NCBI GenBank assembly: GCA_002706685.1
Contig: PALV01000003.1
Coordinates: 113,016 to 177,015 of the forward strand
Direction: 5' to 3'
Length of the DNA: 64,000 nucleotides
DNA from: Gammaproteobacteria bacterium
Lineage (GTDB): Bacteria; Pseudomonadota; Gammaproteobacteria; Pseudomonadales; Pseudohongiellaceae
The notes under the pieces were generated by a model, which had not been told where the DNA came from, did no database searches, and saw only the letters and a program-made list of their open reading frames with translations. How positions within the stretch are numbered: the stretch's first letter is position 1; each line of letters begins with the position of its first letter. The position numbers were made by a program, and so were the translations under genes. Below are positions 28,301 to 36,717 of the stretch, piece after piece.

Positions 28301-31300
28301 CCGCAAGCATCACTCCAAGGGACGTTGTGGTCACTGGCCTCAGCGTTCTGGATCGCATCTATGACGGCACTGCCACAGCTCAGCTTGTTGGCAATGCCGG
28401 TATCAGCACCTTTGGTCAGGACGATGTCACGCTGCAGGGTGACGGTACAGCACTATTTGCTGACAAACACGTTGGCAGCAACAAGGCGGTGACCATCAAC
28501 GGCTTCAGCCTCAGCGGCGCTCAGGCAGGCAACTACAATCTGCTCCAGCCCAGCGGGATCACTGCAAGCATTTCAGCTAAACCACTGAATGTCAGTGGCG
28601 TCACTATCAGCAATCGTGCATACGACGGAACAATCAACGTCAGCTTCACAGGTGATGCGGCAGTCAGCGGTGCTCTTGATGGTGACGACCTCACCATAGA
28701 CAGCAGTGGTTTCACACTGAACTTTCTGGACAAGAATGTCGGTACTGACAAAAAAGTACGTATTGGCGGGGTGACACTCAGTGGTGCGGATGCCGGTAAC
28801 TACGACGCCACCGACGCTGGACTGACCGCATCAATCACTCCGCGGCTGCTCGACCTCCTCGACGTCAGTGTTGCCGACAAGGTTTACGACAGCACCACCA
28901 GCGCTTCTGTTACTGGCGGCCGTATTACCGGCATTCTGACTGGCGACAGCCTCAGTCTGCTGGTGTCTGAGAGATTTGGCACCTTCTCTGACAAGAATGT
29001 TGGGCAGAACAAAGCGGTAGCAATCGGCGGCTTTTCACTGACCGGTAGCAGTGCAGGCAATTATGCACTCAATCCTTTAACTCTAAACGCCAGTATTACG
29101 CCTCATACTCTAAATATCACAGGGATCAATGGCGACAAGACCTACGATGGCCTGGCTTCTACCACCCTGCGCCACAATGGTCTGGACAGCGCATTTGCTG
29201 GAGATGATGTCAGCCTGGATGGAACTGCGGTCAGCGCTGCGTTCGCAGACAAACACGCCGGTACCAACAAAAATCTCAGCCTGACTGGCGATTTCACTCT
29301 GCAGGGCAGTGACGCAAGCAACTATTCACTCAATCAGCCAGGCGCCCTGACTGGCACAATCAGCAAGCGCAACATCACAGTTGATGGCCTGACAATCGCG
29401 GATAAAGTGTATGACGGCACAACCACTGCACAGATTTCCGGTGCCGGTACATTTGGTGGCGCCATAGATGGTGACGACCTGGCAATCAATGTTGGCGAGG
29501 TAGATTTGCAGTTCGCTGACAAGAATGCAGGAAACAACAAACCAGTGGCCATGTCCGGTGTCACGCTCAGTGGCGCTGACGCCGCAAACTATTCTGCTGC
29601 GACACCAACCGGTCTTACTGCATCGATCACGCCAAAATCGCTGACCGTGTCTGGCATCGGCGCCAGCGACAGAGTGTACGACCTGACCACATCGGCGACG
29701 CTGACTGGTGCTGGTGTGATTGCCGGGCGCATCGATGGTGACCTGGTCACACTTGATGAAAGCGCCCGCTCTGGCAGTTTTGCCGACCGCCATGTCGGAG
29801 ACGACAAGGCTGTCACTGTCTCGGGCCTGGCCCTGACTGGCAATGACCGCAACAATTACGTGATTTCACCGGTTACCGGCGTCAGCGCCTCCATCACGCC
29901 TGCTACAGTGTCCCTGACCGGTCTTTCGGCAATAAACCGTGTGTATGACGCTACCACATTGGTAAACCTGGAAGGTGACAGTACTCTCGATTTCGGTACA
30001 CTTGGCACTCTGCAAACCATCAAGGACGATCTTTCCCTGCTTGGCACTCCTGTCGCCAACATGGAAGACAAGCATGTAGGCGACAACAAACCATTGACTG
30101 TCAGCGGTGTCACCCTGGGCGGACAGGATGCTGGCAATTACACTCTGAACCTGCCGACCACACTGACAAGCAATATCACACCGCTGGAGGTCACGGTTGT
30201 CGGCCTGACGGCGCTGGACAAGGAGTACAATGGCGACAACATCGCTGACCTGTCCGGCACACCGAATGCCGCCTTTAAGACAGGCGACGCCGTTACTATC
30301 AGCGGATCTCCACTGGCGACCTTTGATTCCAAAGATGTCGGTGCACGCACCGTAAACGTTTCTGGATATGAGCTGGACGGTAATGATGCCAGCAATTACC
30401 GCTTGCAACAGCCCGAACCGCTTAATGCCTCGATTTCACCCTACCAACTGGTTCTGCAGGGCGTCGTAGCCGACGACAAAGTCTATGATGGCACTACGGT
30501 GGCACCCCTCAGCGGCAGCCTCTCCGTCAGTCCTTTAGGTGGGGATTCTGTCACTGTCAGTGGGCAGCCTGTTGCGACCTTCGCCAGCAAAAATGTTGGT
30601 GACTCCATTGCTGTCACATTAAGCGGCCTTGGACTGTCCGGCGGCGGCAGCAATAACTATATCTTCACCATCCCAGAACTGCAGGCCTCCATCACACCAC
30701 GGACACTGACTGTCAGTGGTATTACCGCTCAAGACAAAGTCTACGATGGCACGATCGCTGCCTCATTCAGTGGCACTGCGACTCTTCCGGATCTGGTTTC
30801 CGGCGACGCCGTCGACTTTGACGCGTCTTTGCTCAGCGGCAGTTTCCGCGACAAGAATGTCGGTGACAGCAAACTGGTGACTGTAGAAGGCGGCGGACTC
30901 AGCGGCACAGATGCCGGTAATTACCTGCTGCAACTGCCGGGTAGCCTGACAGCATCAATCACCCCCAAACCGCTAAGTATCACAGGAATAAGCGCAGCAG
31001 ACAGAACCTATGACGGTACAACAACTGTTTCTGTATCAGGTGGCACCCTCGAAGGCATGATTGACGGCGACGCCGTTCAGCTTTCAGCCGCCGGCGCGAC
31101 AGGCACACTGTCTGACCCTGATGCCGGTGACAACAAACCGGTTACCGTGACGGGCTTCTCAGTCACAGGCGCGGACTTCACCAACTACTCGCTGGCGGAA
31201 CCAGAGGGCGTCACCGTCAATATTCTGCAGCGCCTGCTGGAGATAAGCGGCGTTCAGGTCGCTGACAAATTCTTTGACGGCAATACCTCAGCAACCGTGA

Positions 31301-34300
31301 GCGGCGGCAATCTGCAGGGCGTGATCAGCGGCGACGATGTCGGGCTGATCGGCGCCAACATCAGTGGTGAGTTTGCTGACCCTGAGGTCGGCGACAACAA
31401 GCCTGTCATATTGTCAGGCTTTGATCTGACGGGCAGCGATGCAGGAAACTATTCACTGGGAGACGCACCAAGCACCACCGGCAACATCAAGCGTGAGCTG
31501 CAACTGATCACCGATGTTGTACCACCGGAAGTTTTGCGCGCTCAGGCCGACACTAATCTGGAGGCGCAACGGGAAACATTGACTGAGATGGTCAATGCAC
31601 AGGCGGATGCCGTAACCGTGGTGGAATATGAGGCGGCGACCGCCAGCGTATTCCAGAGCGTTGCAGCTGCACCTGTGAACAACACCATTCTGTCCACCCC
31701 ACCAGAGCAACGTGACAACTTCACCCAGACTTACATAGCCGCCGCGCAGACGCTTCAGCAGCGGCAGCAGGAATACACGGCACTGGAGTCCGGGTATCGC
31801 AGCGAAGCACGTTACCTCAAATCACTGACACAAAACTACAACCAGGCACAGCGCGACATCCAGGTGGCGACAGCACTCCTGCCAGCCATCCAGTCTTCAA
31901 TCGCCAATGCCAACGCAGCGCTGGCAGATCTCGATACCAATCTGGCTGAAATCCAGGAGGCCCGAGCACGCCTGGCTGAGTACACCCAGTTGGAGCAGGA
32001 AGCACTGGCCACGGGGCGCGGCGCTGAAGCGGCCCAATACCGGGAGATGCAGGCCGGATTGCAGGAGCTGATCGACCAGGAAGACGAGATTCTGCAACAG
32101 CGCGCGGAAACCGAACAGCTCATCGCGGCTCAGCAAGAGGAGCTTGAAGCGACTCAACAAAGCATCGCTGAGCTCGAAGAACAAAGCGAGATCCTGGCCG
32201 CGGAAATGAATGACACGGAAATTGAGGTGCAACTGGCTGCCGAGCGCGCCAGTGCGCTACGCGAAGGAATCGCCGAAGCCAGCGAAGAAATGGAGTCAGC
32301 ACGCGCCGCAGGAGCTGAGGCTTACGCGCAGCGGGCCGCCAATCTGGCGCAGGCGCGTCAAGAAGCCGAAGCCAAGCGCGACCGTCTGCAGGCAGTGGTC
32401 GCCTCCGACCTTGCCGAACGCACCGCAGCCAGCCTGGTCGACACCGATCCGGCCGTGGTAGCTACGCTGGCAGGACGTGAGCAGGCAACAGCGGCCAAGA
32501 ATGCCGTGGGACAAACCATTACTGAAACCCTGGGCACCGGCGCACTGAACTACGCTGAGCAGTTGGCCCAGCAGGCCAGCTCAGGACAGGGGCTGGGCGT
32601 GAATCAGCAACAATTGCGTGACGGCCTGGTCAACAGCGTGCCCGAGCTAAACCAGCTGCAGAACCAGTATCAATCCGCGATGACGGAACAGCAATCAGCG
32701 ATGAACGATATTGAGAGCCTGTTTCTGACGGGTGCTCGCAATGCCGTCGGGATTTTTGGTGGGACCTTGACTCAAGCGCAAGCCGACTCTACGCCGATAG
32801 TTGCTGCAGCGCGTGAGCGCATGAACGCCCGTATCGCACAGCTGGCAGGCGTCGACCTGAGCAGCATCCCGGCGACTGACGCCAACGGTAATCCCATACC
32901 CATGGTTGAGCGCGTCGCTCTGGGCATGCTGGCTCGCCAGGGAGCCACCGATCTGGCTGCCGCGGCTAACCCCGGTACCGCACGCTCAGCGGCAGCAGGT
33001 TATCAGGCACGCATCGATGCGGCTGTCGGCCGCGAGTTTGGCATCACACCAACACAGGCACTAAATGATCCCGGTGCTGCGTTGGATGCAGCGGCCGACC
33101 TGGTACCAACTGACCGTGACAGCGCCATCGACATCGCCGAACAGATGGTAATCGCCAGAGTACGGCTTGATGGTGCACTGCAGGATGCCGCGATGCAGGA
33201 AGCGGCTGCTCAGGATCCAACCGGCACGCTGGTGGAGGTCAACAACATTGAAGTGGCGGCCGAGCAGGCCTTCGCAGATACGTACGGCCAGACCCCCGAA
33301 GAAATGCTGATCAGCATGATCAATGGCCAGGCGGACGCCGCCCGCGCCGCCGATACGCCAGAAGAAATGCTTGAGCTGTATATGCAGACCAACGTACCCC
33401 AGGCGGCATTGGCCAGGGATGTGATTAACGGCATGCGCGATGGTGTACCGCCAGAAGAACTGCTGCTTATGGTCGCCACATCAAGCTCCGGGAGAGGCAG
33501 GGGCCCGCTGGCAATCAACAACACTCAGGATGCCGCAACTGCAGGGCGAACTGTTCTGGCCATGCAGGACGCTGCGATGACTCAGGCAGAAGTCGCGGAC
33601 CGCACTGGTACGCTGCGCGCTACCAATGACATTCGCGGTGCGGTCGACGCAGAGTTCGCGGCGGTGTTTGGTGGCAGTCCGGAAGAGCTGGCGCTCAACG
33701 CCCTGGAAGATCCGCAAGCAGCGGCCGGCCAGCTGCGTGAGCTGGGTGAGGATCTGTTCTCCAATCCAGAAGGCGCCACACTGGAAGCCGTGAATATCGC
33801 CGGCTCGGGCGCGATCAGCGCCACCAGCAGCGCACTCAACACGGCGCGCAATCAACTGGAAGTCCTGGCAGGACCGCTGGGTGGTGTCGGCGAAGCCATG
33901 ACCACTATTGCCGACTGGGGTGTTGACATTGTCGACGGTGCACTCAGCTTTGCCGGTGACCTGTTCGGAATTGGCGGCGGTGGTCCATCCGACGCAGAGA
34001 TCGCTGCAGCCCAGGCCTTTGTCGCGCAGCAGGCACAGGTTGCTGCGCTCGAAAGACAGCAGGCTGAAGACCAGGCAATCATGGCCTATCTGGAGCAGGC
34101 ACGCGCTGTGGCTGAATCAAAATATCGTCTGGCTGTCGGCGTCGAAAAAGCCAAAGACCAGGTCAGCCAGTACGTGCTCAACGCCAAAATCGAGTCACGA
34201 CGCCAGCAGGAGTATGAGGTGACACGCGAAGCCAGCAGCGAAGTGATTCGCTCCTATGTTCAGAATAACCTGGAGCAGGAAGCGGGTGAGGCAGCCCGTC

Positions 34301-34371
34301 AGGCAGACGTGCTGTCCGGAAGCCCTGAAGAGCTTGCCGCGCGAGCCAACGCATGGAGTGCAGGGTCATGA
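22393..34371 (+). CDS. Giant two-partner-secretion exoprotein (TpsA) with FG-GAP-like blades and YDG repeats
   Basis: About 3,992 aa, a predicted secreted adhesin-like protein exported by the TpsB encoded just downstream. Order: signal peptide (1-28); TPS/haemagglutination-activity domain (about 30-150) with LLNSNGIVIGEGG; beta-helix to about 550, ending NGAWLLDPKNITI; 14 FG-GAP-like blades (about 550-1313); a short beta-helix return (SLKASSLAGALSLGTDVTL); MBG-type domains; 15 YDG repeats (about 1716-3036); a long coiled coil (about 3040-3360); and an alpha-helical tail with internal repeats. The start is GTG at 22393, which places the signal peptide correctly; a TTG at 22351 is possible. The stop overlaps the tpsB ATG (ATGA). 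Confidence 0.93.
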   Translation: MPPSRFKRLELAVAICAASLTMHSSRAQDLPQGADVAHGRIDIDVQGQHMQVQQGSQYGIVNWDTFSIGAGYHVDFDNGSGATLNRVTGTDVSHIYGQLTSSGSVFLLNSNGIVIGEGGQVLTGGHFIGSTLDIQDSDFLDGGGFTLSGEALSGVTNLGKISSSGGNVLLAGYTVENRGDISAPQGHAGLAAGTRVDVLTDTSWAGGAFAVKIGDRDSNVTNEGRISAMVAELRTHNGNIYALAGNNSGLIQATGVRSEGGKVFLTADNGGVQSSGAIAAVNADGSGGDIEIAAQLIENYGGLQDVSGTSGGRISLTADAIISDTDMRADGADADGGIITLEAEDQVLLTSAGSISAQGAASGGEVAVDGGSGKTILSSTINASGSLQGGRVSLWGHSVSMFGGNIAAEGGALGGQVYLGGGWQGQDIWQGNPLLETSNSQSTYLSETSHISVDARQLGKGGTVAAWSDGVTQFAGNITARGGILGGDGGMVETSGLDGLGVSGDVDAGARAPYGTNGAWLLDPKNITIIETAAPLEEFRRVLNEPGARAASYTTWNFGQDVDVSGNTFIVSTRESTAQGRSAGGVYVFEDGRFSALLTSGLSSTVDFGKTIAIAGDFIAASAPGDRKTIEGTISQYRGSISFFHRGDGWKNGTQSLVTKQYNPYSKQTNDFSSDDWGAALVGAERSGNTYFYISNPLADLNSVNGQDAGTVLVYNCYSPTLCGSAGELTAETKIADQRYGTSLAADGDVVAIGSTKSYHPTLAQNQLDVFVGFNRLNLTIEGFGSTSGFDVDDRTLVVNSGDSFRQFDLSIGDSGAQAQQSAAWTIAKPATLWGANRIAVSGDTLMVENAYTSSSTRHAIYQRPSAGWDSCPESGCAYSLNITLSGERANSFALDGDLAVIGQQDWASGIDQDGRINIFTRHNGTWGYGETLGSTQLDYTTEFGDAVAIDGDTWVVGDSSVAFNATNEGAAYIFENGSLAARLGRRYPRFISGSAYGFGLDVGIKGSTVAVISPGDAYIFEKGAGWKNGNTNLTAYKFFGSNTVNSLSLDNNLLAVGFTHQSKSTPGQVKLFQNSGAGWQSALDNAIASLTPSTSGNSDGFGIDVALDGNTLLVGQASTDNSITQRAFIFENTSNDWSTAVETILSRGADASNDLASGLFGGSVALDGDLAVVGFGSQFGNIQQSSTTGAYVFEKQGSWAASSQPAARLQVNHTGFGAAVAVDNGLVGVSAFPGNNNIGGAVYLFKKQGGWQSGSNNLIASLAAANGGGSDKSSIGYSLAISGDKVVTGGTPASAPGSNPWRAGFLYQGPFDFESRFAFGAQPGDTLSLKASSLAGALSLGTDVTLQANNDINVVDAITVNNPDGDGGKLTLEAGRSILVNASITTDNGDLHLLAGSPNANATYRDSGEARVLVGTDSSNNSAILSMGTGNLLISAPDRFENRALTNNIFRFADTNPGVFRVFSKTPDNTGAISPSNLRKDLDITGRDFVHYNKAFDFSNPTPNDLPTGSGFFYTIRPSIKVSVGDSTATFGDEAVATLQLDSATLDGNDIDPDAYGITASGILTVVKTAPADDVSKTAGGYAEVGSYTDGLIATLRENVTTGSLFGVDVTAGEAGDLTVTKKSIRAIVDNVTREYGTDNPQFTFTFKNLQDDGAGLVTGDSISVFDTPLTVTTDATINTNVRAQPYDLIAGGGDDNNYDVTLVDGLLTIVQKQLQVTGLSAQDRVYDATASASLSGTAAIAPLAGDDITLGGTLTATARFASKHVGNNKPVTISGLQLNGSDAPNYALVLPDLTASITALALNPTGLSAADRVYDNTTQVSLSGTPSIAPIQGDDVSLAGTVSGSFSDRNAGNNKPVALTGLTLSGADAGNYTLNLSDAVFASISPRELQVTGLTAQDKVYDETLRATTTGTATVTALGDDQVQVGGSALFMFSDRHVGTDKVVTASGFTLHGVHAGNYTLLQPTGLTASITPRDVVVTGLSVLDRIYDGTATAQLVGNAGISTFGQDDVTLQGDGTALFADKHVGSNKAVTINGFSLSGAQAGNYNLLQPSGITASISAKPLNVSGVTISNRAYDGTINVSFTGDAAVSGALDGDDLTIDSSGFTLNFLDKNVGTDKKVRIGGVTLSGADAGNYDATDAGLTASITPRLLDLLDVSVADKVYDSTTSASVTGGRITGILTGDSLSLLVSERFGTFSDKNVGQNKAVAIGGFSLTGSSAGNYALNPLTLNASITPHTLNITGINGDKTYDGLASTTLRHNGLDSAFAGDDVSLDGTAVSAAFADKHAGTNKNLSLTGDFTLQGSDASNYSLNQPGALTGTISKRNITVDGLTIADKVYDGTTTAQISGAGTFGGAIDGDDLAINVGEVDLQFADKNAGNNKPVAMSGVTLSGADAANYSAATPTGLTASITPKSLTVSGIGASDRVYDLTTSATLTGAGVIAGRIDGDLVTLDESARSGSFADRHVGDDKAVTVSGLALTGNDRNNYVISPVTGVSASITPATVSLTGLSAINRVYDATTLVNLEGDSTLDFGTLGTLQTIKDDLSLLGTPVANMEDKHVGDNKPLTVSGVTLGGQDAGNYTLNLPTTLTSNITPLEVTVVGLTALDKEYNGDNIADLSGTPNAAFKTGDAVTISGSPLATFDSKDVGARTVNVSGYELDGNDASNYRLQQPEPLNASISPYQLVLQGVVADDKVYDGTTVAPLSGSLSVSPLGGDSVTVSGQPVATFASKNVGDSIAVTLSGLGLSGGGSNNYIFTIPELQASITPRTLTVSGITAQDKVYDGTIAASFSGTATLPDLVSGDAVDFDASLLSGSFRDKNVGDSKLVTVEGGGLSGTDAGNYLLQLPGSLTASITPKPLSITGISAADRTYDGTTTVSVSGGTLEGMIDGDAVQLSAAGATGTLSDPDAGDNKPVTVTGFSVTGADFTNYSLAEPEGVTVNILQRLLEISGVQVADKFFDGNTSATVSGGNLQGVISGDDVGLIGANISGEFADPEVGDNKPVILSGFDLTGSDAGNYSLGDAPSTTGNIKRELQLITDVVPPEVLRAQADTNLEAQRETLTEMVNAQADAVTVVEYEAATASVFQSVAAAPVNNTILSTPPEQRDNFTQTYIAAAQTLQQRQQEYTALESGYRSEARYLKSLTQNYNQAQRDIQVATALLPAIQSSIANANAALADLDTNLAEIQEARARLAEYTQLEQEALATGRGAEAAQYREMQAGLQELIDQEDEILQQRAETEQLIAAQQEELEATQQSIAELEEQSEILAAEMNDTEIEVQLAAERASALREGIAEASEEMESARAAGAEAYAQRAANLAQARQEAEAKRDRLQAVVASDLAERTAASLVDTDPAVVATLAGREQATAAKNAVGQTITETLGTGALNYAEQLAQQASSGQGLGVNQQQLRDGLVNSVPELNQLQNQYQSAMTEQQSAMNDIESLFLTGARNAVGIFGGTLTQAQADSTPIVAAARERMNARIAQLAGVDLSSIPATDANGNPIPMVERVALGMLARQGATDLAAAANPGTARSAAAGYQARIDAAVGREFGITPTQALNDPGAALDAAADLVPTDRDSAIDIAEQMVIARVRLDGALQDAAMQEAAAQDPTGTLVEVNNIEVAAEQAFADTYGQTPEEMLISMINGQADAARAADTPEEMLELYMQTNVPQAALARDVINGMRDGVPPEELLLMVATSSSGRGRGPLAINNTQDAATAGRTVLAMQDAAMTQAEVADRTGTLRATNDIRGAVDAEFAAVFGGSPEELALNALEDPQAAAGQLRELGEDLFSNPEGATLEAVNIAGSGAISATSSALNTARNQLEVLAGPLGGVGEAMTTIADWGVDIVDGALSFAGDLFGIGGGGPSDAEIAAAQAFVAQQAQVAALERQQAEDQAIMAYLEQARAVAESKYRLAVGVEKAKDQVSQYVLNAKIESRRQQEYEVTREASSEVIRSYVQNNLEQEAGEAARQADVLSGSPEELAARANAWSAGS
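24040..26330 (+). repeat. Fourteen FG-GAP-like blade repeats inside the exoprotein
   Basis: Each copy reads roughly 'FGxxVAxDGDxxVVGxx…GAxYIFExxxxW', for example FGDAVAIDGDTWVVGDSS, FGIDVALDGNTLLVGQAS and GGSVALDGDLAVVGFGSQ. I count 14 copies, some weak. This matches the number needed for two seven-bladed propellers, but the folding is inference. Confidence 0.65.
27540..31500 (+). repeat. Fifteen tandem YDG-domain repeats
   Basis: The motif 'DKVYDGTTxAxxxG…GDDVxxxG…DKxVGxNKxVxxxGxxLxGxDAxNYxL' recurs 15 times with a period of about 261-280 bp (87-93 aa). Copies begin near 27571, 27835, 28096, 28357, 28618, 28881, 29138, 29407, 29674, 29941, 30221, 30478, 30733, 31000 and 31263. The codons differ between copies, so this is an old array rather than a fresh duplication. 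Such repeats form stiff extended stalks in surface proteins. Confidence 0.9.
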
Positions 34372-36185
34372 ATAACTTTATAATTCCATTAACCGGCATA
34401 GTTTTGATGACTGTCGGGATGCCGACGATTGCACAGCAATCAGAATCTGGCGTTCAGGTGATCGGCCCACAATCCACGGTGGAGCAATACAATGCCCCGG
34501 TTCTGCCGCAGGGTTCTGCCGAGGGTATGATCGACTTCCCCTCACTGATCAGTGCACCCGGCGCCGACGACGGCGTTCAGATCATGGCGACATTTGACGC
34601 GCTGACCATCGAACTGCTTGAGACTGGAGATATCCGCAATGACGGCGAATTCGTCGACTTTGTGGGCCGCAGCCGGGTAAGCGATGATGAACGCGATGCG
34701 CTCTACTCTGCCATCAGGGAAGCGCTGTCGGTGTATCAGGACTTGCCATTGACCCTGGGTGACGTTCGTTTTATCCAGCAGGACATCACCGACGCGTATC
34801 GGTCAAACGGCTATCCACTGCTGTCAGTCATCGTCCCGCCTCAGGAAATTACCGACAATCGTTTGCGCGTACAGGTTAATGAGTTCCGTCTGGCTGAAGT
34901 AAGGCTAAGCTATGGTCGCGGTGATGGCAACTATAGCGCCGATGACCCGCTCTGGAGTGATCCAGAGAAAGTCATCGACCGCTTTGAACCGGTTCTGGAA
35001 GCGCCGATACTCAGTCAGCAGTCTCTGGATAATGCCGTCGAGCAATTAAACCGCAGCCCCTTCCGCAGTGCGCGCGTGGTGTTTGAGCCTGGCACTGAAC
35101 TTGGACAAAGCATCGCCAACGTGCAGATCGACGAGCAGCGCCCCTGGGGTATTCAGGCTGGTTACAACAATCATGCAACGGAGAGCTCCGGCACCAACCG
35201 CTACTCGATCAGCGCAACCCTGGGCAATATTCTGGGTGAAAATAATCAGCTGTCACTGAACGCCACGCTGGGCGACCGCATTGAAGAGTTCAGCAACTAT
35301 TCCGCAGTGCTGACCATGCCCAATCGCTGGGGCCACACCTTCACGTTAAATACCAATTATTCAGATACCTCATCAAGCTCTATTCCAGGCATTGACTCAG
35401 CCAGTACCTCGCTGCAGCTGACCGCCGATTATCGCGCGCCGCTACGCCGCGGTGACAGCTGGGAGCTGCAGGGCAATGTGGCGTTTTCACTGAAACAGTT
35501 TGAACGGGCCAGCCTGTTCGGTGGGACTGAAGTTGGCGGCGCCGAGTATGACGGCGCACAGCTGTCTGCCGGTCTGACGCTGAACCTGCAGCGCGAATTC
35601 AGCTCCAATCAGATTACCGCAACCGTTTTTAACAGCCTGGCAGGCGTGACAGACAAAAACGATGCTTTGAACTATCGCCGTTTCTACAACAGCGTGGACG
35701 GTGAACCAGAAAGCACGCATGTCAGCTTGAGTTTTGCGCACATGCAGCAGCTGGCAGTTTTTGGTGATCGCTGGAGCAACTGGCGCACAGAAACTCAAGT
35801 ATCAGCGCAATACGCTGTCTCACAACTGGCGGGCAGTGACAACTTCGCACTCGGCGGACCGGGCATCCTCCGCGCCTACCAGTCCAGTGAGGGCGCCGGC
35901 GACAGAGGCTGGTTTCTCAATCAGACACTGCATCTGCCACCGCTCAACAGACCCGTATTGTACGGCCTGATTCAGGGCATCCAATGGTCCACATTCGTAG
36001 AGACGGGCACAGCCAATTTCGAAAACGGCGGCAGTATCTCACTCTGGGATGCGGGGGGCGGGATCACTCTGCAGTTGCAGGGCAACACAACGTGCAACTT
36101 CACGGTGGCAGTCGCCGGTAAAGCGACCGCGCTGACAGAAAAGGGCGACGGCCGTGTGTTTGCCAGCTGTAACTATTCTTACTGA
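34368..36185 (+). CDS. TpsB outer-membrane transporter (ShlB/FhaC/HecB family)
   Basis: A 605-aa Omp85-superfamily pore that recognises the TPS domain of the exoprotein in the periplasm and threads it across the outer membrane. A signal peptide (1-23) is followed by POTRA-type sequence (LTLGDVRFIQQDITDAYRSN and SVIVPPQEITDNRLRVQVNE), then a beta-barrel from about 230 to the aromatic C-terminus (CNYSY). The barrel carries the conserved region near FALGGPGILRAYQSSEGAGD that places the lock residue. The ATG at 34368 overlaps the tpsA stop. Confidence 0.95.
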   Translation: MNNFIIPLTGIVLMTVGMPTIAQQSESGVQVIGPQSTVEQYNAPVLPQGSAEGMIDFPSLISAPGADDGVQIMATFDALTIELLETGDIRNDGEFVDFVGRSRVSDDERDALYSAIREALSVYQDLPLTLGDVRFIQQDITDAYRSNGYPLLSVIVPPQEITDNRLRVQVNEFRLAEVRLSYGRGDGNYSADDPLWSDPEKVIDRFEPVLEAPILSQQSLDNAVEQLNRSPFRSARVVFEPGTELGQSIANVQIDEQRPWGIQAGYNNHATESSGTNRYSISATLGNILGENNQLSLNATLGDRIEEFSNYSAVLTMPNRWGHTFTLNTNYSDTSSSSIPGIDSASTSLQLTADYRAPLRRGDSWELQGNVAFSLKQFERASLFGGTEVGGAEYDGAQLSAGLTLNLQREFSSNQITATVFNSLAGVTDKNDALNYRRFYNSVDGEPESTHVSLSFAHMQQLAVFGDRWSNWRTETQVSAQYAVSQLAGSDNFALGGPGILRAYQSSEGAGDRGWFLNQTLHLPPLNRPVLYGLIQGIQWSTFVETGTANFENGGSISLWDAGGGITLQLQGNTTCNFTVAVAGKATALTEKGDGRVFASCNYSY

Positions 36186-36710
36186 CTATTGAGAAGTTGC
36201 TTGCCAGAAAAACACCTGTGTGGCGTCGTCAGTGTCTGCATCATGCAGTTCACCGCGCAGCATGCCTGCTTTAAGTAATACCCGATGTGATGCCAGATTG
36301 GCAGGCGCCGTAGTGGCGATAATATAGTCGAGGTCATGAGCAGACACGCCATAGGCTATCAGCCCTTGCACGGCTTCCGTAGCAAAGCCGCATCCCCAAT
36401 ATGAACGCAGGTAGGCGTATTTAATCTCTGGCTCCAGCTGACCACCCGGGTGCACAATCCCGCAAAAGCCGATTACCCCTGGTTGAGATAATCTCTCAAC
36501 CGCAAACATGCCGTATCCGCGTTGCTGGTAGTTCCTGCGCGTCACATCTATCCAGTAAACACACTCTTCGCGGGTAATCGGTTTGCCATCTCCTACCCAT
36601 CGCATCGCCTCAGCGTCACCATAGACGGCAAGCAAATCTGCAAAATCGGAGTCGCGCCAGCGCCGAACGCTCAGCCGCTCCGTACGAAAAACCTCGTCTG
36701 ACACAACCAC
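36186..36710 (-). CDS. GNAT N-acetyltransferase (RimJ/RimL type)
   Basis: A 174-aa acetyltransferase. The N-terminus FRTERLSVRRWRDSDFADL and the acetyl-CoA site YLRSYWGCGFATEAVQGLI are typical of RimJ/RimL-like GNATs that modify protein N-termini or small amines. The substrate is unknown. It starts with GTG at 36710, 8 bp after the stop of the GGDEF gene, so the two are likely co-transcribed. Its stop directly abuts the tpsB stop from the other strand, leaving no room for a separate terminator. Confidence 0.87.
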   Translation of the reverse strand: MVVSDEVFRTERLSVRRWRDSDFADLLAVYGDAEAMRWVGDGKPITREECVYWIDVTRRNYQQRGYGMFAVERLSQPGVIGFCGIVHPGGQLEPEIKYAYLRSYWGCGFATEAVQGLIAYGVSAHDLDYIIATTAPANLASHRVLLKAGMLRGELHDADTDDATQVFFWQATSQ

Positions 36711-36717
36711 TACCTGA

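Noticed and set aside
27540..31500. Regular repeats resembling a CRISPR array at low resolution
   Set aside because: The period is about 260 bp, the units are diverged protein-coding YDG domains in one open frame, and there are no short identical repeats.
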